Part shown: positions 57,752 through 64,000 of the stretch, piece by piece
How positions within the stretch are numbered: position 1 is the first letter of the stretch
Layout: each line of letters begins with the position of its first letter
Source: Daucus carota subsp. sativus
Lineage: Eukaryota; Streptophyta; Magnoliopsida; Apiales; Apiaceae
DNA: 64,000 nt
Direction: 5' to 3'
NCBI RefSeq assembly: GCF_001625215.2
Contig: NC_030389.2
Location: 45,187,454 to 45,251,453 of the forward strand
The notes under the pieces: generated by a model
What the model was told of the DNA's origin: nothing
What the model saw: only the letters and a program-made list of their open reading frames with translations
Database searches by the model: none
Position numbers and translations under genes: made by a program

Positions 57752-60700
57752 ATGTCTTTAACACTATGCAATCATCTTCACTCTTCGTGCACTTTGATTT
57801 CTTCACTCCAAGAATCACAGAATTTCATCAATTTAAGACCCAATTCACTCAAATTTAGGCTAGATAAGTCAAGGATCCGATTGGTGTACCCGACCCGGAG
57901 AAAAAGGGTATCTAGTTTTGCTTCTGTTAATGGGTATTCTGCTGTGCCAGGGAGTGATTCAGATGAAACCCATGTGGAATTTGGGGAGAAAGTTCGAAAC
58001 TTTGTCGAAAATTTCATGGCTTTTTTGCCTGGAGGAAAGTGGTGGAAGTTTGATGATGATGTGCAGATTGAAATGATGGCTAAGCCTGTGACTGTTTGGA
58101 AGGCGCTTTCGAGAATGTGGGAGCTTATAAGTGAAGATAGAGTGCTCGTTTTTGCTGCTTTTGCTGCTCTCATTGTTACTGCTGTATGCAACTTAGCTCA
58201 TACTTTGGGTGTATATGTGTGATTGTGCTAGTATGAGTTGTTGTAGTTAGTTTGAGAATAGAATTTGAGTAGCAGTTTATATAAAGTTTGGAACTCTAAT
58301 CAAATTTAGAATTCTAGGATTCTAAGTTCATTGCATTGTGATAAAGATAACATGCATAAATATGAATAGTACTCATTTGACTTTATGCATCTGTAATGCG
58401 ATCAAAACCAATATGAGTTGGTGCTAGATTTTTATCAGATATAGTTTGGAAGGTGCTAGCGTTTCATTAGTTAATGTTTGTTGAATTTTGATAAACATGC
58501 ACATCTTTTTACGATTATTGCCAATATGAGTTGTTGGTTATTAGTTTTAGAAGATGATGGGAGTAGCCATTAAGATAAAAAGTTTGAAAGTTTAAGCAAT
58601 CTGGCCATTTTGGGGTTTTATTAGTTTCATCTTTTTGCATTTAATAATGATAGTTGCTATGTATGGATACGTGGTTGTTTGCTTCCTATTTTGAAATTTA
58701 TTCTTGTTGTGCAGCTTTCTGAGATCTCCATTCCACATTTCTTGACAGCCTCTATATTTACTGCTCAAAGTGGTCAAGTCGCAGTATTTCATCGGAATGT
58801 GCGCCTTTTAGTTGTACTATGTGTCACATCTGGAATATGCAGGTTAATTTTACCTTATTGCATTCTCGAGTGAACTATCATCACTTATAATTTGGACAAA
58901 TGTTTATCTGAGATGGTATTTAGTAGGGAACTTGTTAAATTAAGTAGCGTACGATGAAAATTTATTAGATTAAGTATAGAAATGAAGTCAAAATTGAAAC
59001 ATCTTCTATGTGCCTAAGGGAATACAAAAGACTTTAAATTTTCAAAAATAAAGACTTGTCTTGATATTTCTCCAACGTCATGTATGGGCATGTGTTTAGC
59101 ACCGTAATTTTGACTTTGATGATCTAATCCCCTGCTCTACTTTTTTTGATTTACAGTGGTCTGCGAGGTTGCTTTTTTGGCATTGCGAATATGATTCTTG
59201 TGAGTTCATATTCAGTTTGTCCCTTTATTTTCATCAAGCGAAATTGGTTAAGCAGCAGGGAAGCATAGAATAAAAGTTGCCACCTCTTCAAATGAGTGAA
59301 TCTTATTTCATTCAACTTTTTTTCTACTAGATTATGTCATATATTATGATTTGTACAAGCCATAGTTATTTATTATAAGAGGACATATATGGTATATCTA
59401 ATTATCACAGGATATGATATAGCCATTGAGGAATTAATTTAAACTTATGTGTCACACGTGCAATCGAGTGCTCATTCTCATTTCCATATCTGAATGTGTA
59501 TATCTTCATTTTTTTACAGTCTAAAATTACATTGCTGAACTGTCTTCACCGCATCTTAGCCTAATGTACACAGTTCTGATGCTTCTGCAGGTAAAGCGAA
59601 TGAGGGAAACATTGTATTCCACCCTCCTTCTTCAGGTTCTAAAGCATTTTTTCTGTAAAATTACTTATCTGTTGCTAATTATCATCTGTTGGAAGAAATT
59701 GAATGAGGTAGGTATGGAATTAAAAACTCTGAACAAAAATTAAGGGCGGATAATGATGTGAGAAGGAAAGGTGCAAATTTTTTATGATGAGATCTGGATG
59801 AAAATAATTAGGAAGGAGAATGGAGCATGCATCCTCAAATTGATGGGTTTACGCCCTTGTTTAAGTATGTAGTTCTGGGATGAAGGAAGGAATAATACTT
59901 ATTTATGTTAAACCACCTGAAAGAATTAATTTATTCCAATCCTCCCAATTTCATTCCCTCTGACTAAATGAAGCATAAATGATGAAGCATAGTCTTTTCA
60001 TTGTCCTGAAATCAGAGCTATATATATTCATTCCTCTATTTCGTTTTCTTTATTTTGTTTACCTCCATGTAGGACATCTCATTCTTTGATGCGGGGACTG
60101 TTGGTGATTTGACTAGTAGGCTTGGGGCAGATTGTCAGCAAGTATCTCGTGTCATCGGAAATGATTTGAATCTGATTTTCCGCAATGTTCTCCAGGTTCC
60201 TTTCCTGAGCAGAAAACTAACGGTTTCTGGCTTTTACTATGAACTGAGATATTATTACAAATATTATGTTTCAGGCCTCAGGTGCTTTAATCTACTTGTT
60301 GGTATTGTCATGGCCTCTTGGTCTGATAACCTTGGCAATATGCTGTGCTCTGTTTACTATCATGCTCTTCTATGGAAAGTAAGATATATGATTCACATAT
60401 TTAATAAATTATAAAAACTCGTCTGCGCTCCTAATATCAAGCTTTCTTTACAGATGAGCTATATGTGGTTATTGGCAAATTTTTAATTACTCAATTTTTT
60501 AAATAAGAAAGTGATTGATGTCGTATTAGAATCAACCAATAGATTGAATACAAAGTGAAATTTATAGTAGATCCTAGCCTATAGGACAATATAAACGAGA
60601 ATCAATGTAAAAGCGAGAGTGCTTTAGAACCGGATTCTTATGCTTGTTCGCACAATTCTTTTTGTAAGTTGTGCATCAGAGTTGTGTCATACTTGCATTG

Positions 60701-63700
60701 CCTAGAATTGGATTCCCTTTTTCTACAAGTTCATGAAGTTAATATTTGCCACATGTAATTATCTTAGAGTTGCTTCTTTAAAATAAATACAAACTTAATT
60801 GCTTTGATAATGAACTTCAAAACACAAAATTGTATTTTCCTTGCATATTGATGTCTAAGGTTGTTTATTAGTTACTACGGTTTCTATGTTCATTAAATTT
60901 AGGTACCAGAAGAAAGCAGCTAAGCTGACTCAAGAGTTCACTGCTTCTTCCAACGAAGTAATACACAAGTTTTTGTGAATTTTGGTTATATGTTTTTGAC
61001 GCTTAAGTCTCTTTGTAAAAGTTCCCTTGCACTTTTATAGGTTGCGCAAGAGACACTCTCTCTGATGCGTACGGTTCGAGTTTATGGAACAGAGCAACAT
61101 GAAACTCGAAGGTAATTGTGCTTCTAGTTTTGCTTTTGTGCAAGCAGTACTTTTCAGTTCCACGACTTAGACAATAAATGTCATGACTCATGAGCTTCAA
61201 AGATAAAAAAAGCATTTCGGAAATGTTTGGAATTGTATACCTTGTATTTGACACACAGTTATCTGCTCTACCTTTGTAAACAGGTATAATAAGTGGCTTG
61301 ATAGGTTAGCTGATATAAGTTTGCGGCAGAGTGCGGCTTATGGAATATGGAACCTCAGCTTTAATACTCTTTATCACTCAGTGCAGGTCAAGTCTTATTG
61401 CTGCTTGCCCTTATCATAAAAATCACTTGTGTCTATGAAACTAGTTTGTCTGCACCTTTACCCTTTGTACCATCTTTCCACAACATTTTAATTTATAGTC
61501 ACTAAAATCATTTCAACAATTTTTAAAGCACAGGTAAGAGGTAACGGATCGGAAATTAAAGTAGGATGCAGGTTTTAGCTATTACTAAAGCCCGGGTTGC
61601 AGCCCTGAATCTAGGCATATTTGTTCCGGTCTTATTATCTATGAAAAACAAAAGAACGTTTTGTGAATATGTGATTTGATCTTTTCATTTATTTTCCTCT
61701 GTTAGTTGACCACTTGAACTAGACATTAATGATGTACTAACAACTTCTCTAGTAGTTGTGGATCAGCTCTCTTGTATTCTTATTAATCTATCATATATCA
61801 GCGTATGCCCATATATAAGCTTAGATATCGATAGGGTTTTGTTGGATATACATCCTTTTAGCATGACATTTTCCTGTATTCATTTTCTATTTCACATGTT
61901 TTGCTATATTTTAAACATCAAAACATGTTGATAAAATATGCTGTATCTTGCAACAGATATTTTGATTGTTGTTTAGGAAACTGTGGTTGAACTTGTAATA
62001 TGTTCAATTGAAGCATATAGAAGAGATTCTTAATTTTCATAATGACATTATATATTCATCATTATGCTTAAAAAAAATTTAAGTACTGGTACATACTATG
62101 CGTAGAATGTTGTCTCCACTCCTGGAGGAAAATATTAGAGCTCAGATTTACTTAAAGGACACTGCTGGAATCATGTAGTGACTTCTGCATCATACTTGAA
62201 TTTTTATTGTCAGGACATCATACTTGAAAATTTAATTTACTTCCCAGTGCATATGTTATCTTATAGGTTACGGCTGTGCTGATTGGAGGAATGTCTATTT
62301 TAGCTGGTACTTTGACGGCTGAGCAACTTACGAAATTCATATTGTACAGTGAATGGTTGATTTATTCAACTTGGTGGGTGGGGGACAATGTGTCATCGCT
62401 GATGCAATCTGTTGGGGCAAGTGAAAAAGTGTTTCAGTTGATGGACCTTTCACCAAGTGAACAGTTCACGCATCAAGGTAGGAAGTTCTTGAATATGACT
62501 TGTTTTGCTATGACTTGTAATCAATAAAGTGATGATGATGGTTTCTTTTAACATCACATGCATTACTGACATTGCCCTTATTTTTATGCCTTCGAAATTT
62601 TAGTTGAACTTAAATCTTTGCACGCTCTACCTTGATTTTATAATATATACACAAATGATTAGCATTAGTCTAACACTTTAATACAAGCTAGTTTTCCTTT
62701 GGCTGCCTAGTTCTGTTCTAGAGGGAACACTTATTATCAAGCCTCCAGTAACTTACTAGAACTCAAAGGCCCTGTTAGAACATAAGCGGTTAGATTGAGG
62801 CACATAGTTGCTAGATGAACTCAATACATGGACATGGAATGCTTGAATTTATTTTGTTGTTCAGCTGTGCAATATTTTTATATTCCATGTTGATCTGTGC
62901 ATAAATTGAATGCTTCAATTCGACAAATTGCAGGATTAAAGTTGGAAAAACTTGATGGTCATATTGAGTTTAAGGATGTTTGTTTTTACTATTCGTCGAG
63001 AGAAACGGTATGACTTATTACTTCAGCAAATATACCTCTAGATCATATCGTACAATTTATGGGTGACTTTCATTGTAGGCTTTTTAATAAGTGCCTTATG
63101 ATATCATATAGTAATGAGTAATCTAATAATTTCTAATTTAATAAAATGGCATAATAACCCTTTTTGCAATCTGTGGCTCTTGATTTTCTGGAGCAGACTT
63201 TAGGAGATTTTCTTGTCCAGGTTATGTTTGCTTAAAGTCTAACTGCAACAGCCTAAACTGATATATTGACATTTGAACAGGTTTCTGTACTACAATACAT
63301 AAACCTCGTGGTGCATCCGAGTGAAGTTGTTGCAATTGTAAGTACACACAATGACACAAAGTTATGCTATATCTAAATTATAAATAATAAATCACATCCA
63401 CACATCACATAACATTGTATTCATACGGTTTAGGTTGGTCTAAGTGGTAGCGGGAAAAGCACTCTTGTGAATCTTTTGCTTCGACTGTATGAGCCAAAAA
63501 GTGGTCAGGTACCCTCTTTCGTTCATATATTATACTTTGACATAATCTACTTCATATGATACATAGAACATATATCAGAATATGTGCATTTCAATCTTGT
63601 GCTGATGCAACCTTGCTAGCTTTTTTTTTAAAGGAAACACGGTAGATGGAGTATCTGCGATACCTTCTACTGTTATATATAAACTAAGGTATTCTGGTCT

Positions 63701-64000
63701 GTAGTCTAGCTAAATTAACACTTTTTTATGAGAGATTTCTACCAAATAATTTCCAAGAAATTATACTTCTTGCGGAGATAATTTAGTACCATTTAGTAGT
63801 AAACAAAGAAGAAAACTGGTCTTGCTAGTGTCTTCAAGAAATTTTATGGATGTTCTATACAAGGCACCCTAGACTAGGAACAGAGCATGCCATGTATGAT
63901 AGGGGGTTATCACGGTCCCGTTTGAACCGCACAATCAGCAAGATTCGACCTGAATTTGATCCAATGCGAACTGAAACCGAGATGTGCTTCACGGTTATGG
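57752..64000 (+). CDS. ABCB26: ABC transporter B family, TAP1/ABCB26-like, chloroplast (5' part, 507 aa seen)
   Basis: Half-size ABC transporter with one membrane domain and one ATPase domain, expected in the chloroplast envelope. Coding exons: 57752-58183, 58715-58842, 59157-59199, 59591-59635, 60073-60195, 60275-60378, 60903-60957, 61041-61111, 61284-61386, 62267-62477, 62934-63007, 63281-63337, 63434-63508, all in phase. The first about 55 residues are Ser/Arg-rich with few acids (transit-peptide-like). Then LSEISIPHFLTASIF (first helix region), FFDAGTVGDLTSRLGADCQQ (a typical ABC-B coupling region), QETLSLMRTVRVYGTEQHE, and Walker A GLSGSGKST at 484-492. The next exon (signature, Walker B) was not found before the window end, so roughly 200 residues are missing; 63509-64000 is intron or beyond. 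Substrate unknown. Confidence 0.9.

Noticed and set aside
57778-58191. 137-codon minus-strand frame
   Set aside because: Antisense of ABC transporter exon 1, which has a matching family sequence and splice structure.
63509-64000. Next ABC transporter exon near 63640 (a GTAGATGGAGTATC stretch)
   Set aside because: It does not continue the expected sequence after Walker A and has no clear acceptor; treated as intron.

Overview
The window is nuclear DNA of a higher plant, AT-rich, with GT-AG introns. It shows eudicot-type host genes (peroxisomal glutamate:glyoxylate aminotransferase, a SIAMESE-RELATED cell-cycle inhibitor, two DTX/MATE transporters, a chloroplast half-size ABC transporter) and a dense load of CACTA, hAT, Mutator, Stowaway and Helitron elements. 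I would guess a core eudicot, perhaps an asterid, but cannot name the species.

Left half (1-32 kb): a head-to-tail array, all on the minus strand, of one small secreted-peptide gene family that I do not recognise. Each gene has two exons joined by a phase-1 intron. Exon 1 (about 97 nt) encodes a signal peptide. Exon 2 (about 175-220 nt) encodes a domain with two cysteines 11-12 residues apart, a WSESL block and a Pro-rich tail (SPPPAP...IASPPNK type). Eight copies read open from ATG to stop (90-106 aa), one is cut by the window edge, and about a dozen are broken or fragmentary. Intact copies lie at 1-24 kb; everything from 25 to 32 kb is decayed. Transposons fill the spaces and sometimes the introns: a CACTA element with a 717-aa transposase reading frame (10.7-13.7 kb), a Helitron nested inside a second CACTA element (5.1-6.7 kb), and a hAT element in the intron of one peptide gene (16.1-16.9 kb) with an empty-site paralogue next door.

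Middle (32-48 kb): AT-rich intergenic DNA with MITEs, then a 13-exon GGAT gene (36.4-40.6 kb), a single-exon SMR6-like gene (41.7-42.0 kb), and a MITE cluster (43.3-46.0 kb).

Right part (48-64 kb): two tandem eight-exon MATE genes of the DTX33/DTX35 group with identical internal exon lengths, then the first 13 coding exons of an ABCB26/TAP1-like gene that runs off the right edge after its Walker A exon.

The conserved genes are ordinary housekeeping or transport genes with no obvious joint pathway. The peptide array is the part that looks new: a fast-evolving, birth-and-death family with two kinds of promoter block, some carrying a TTGAC (WRKY-type) core next to the TATA box.
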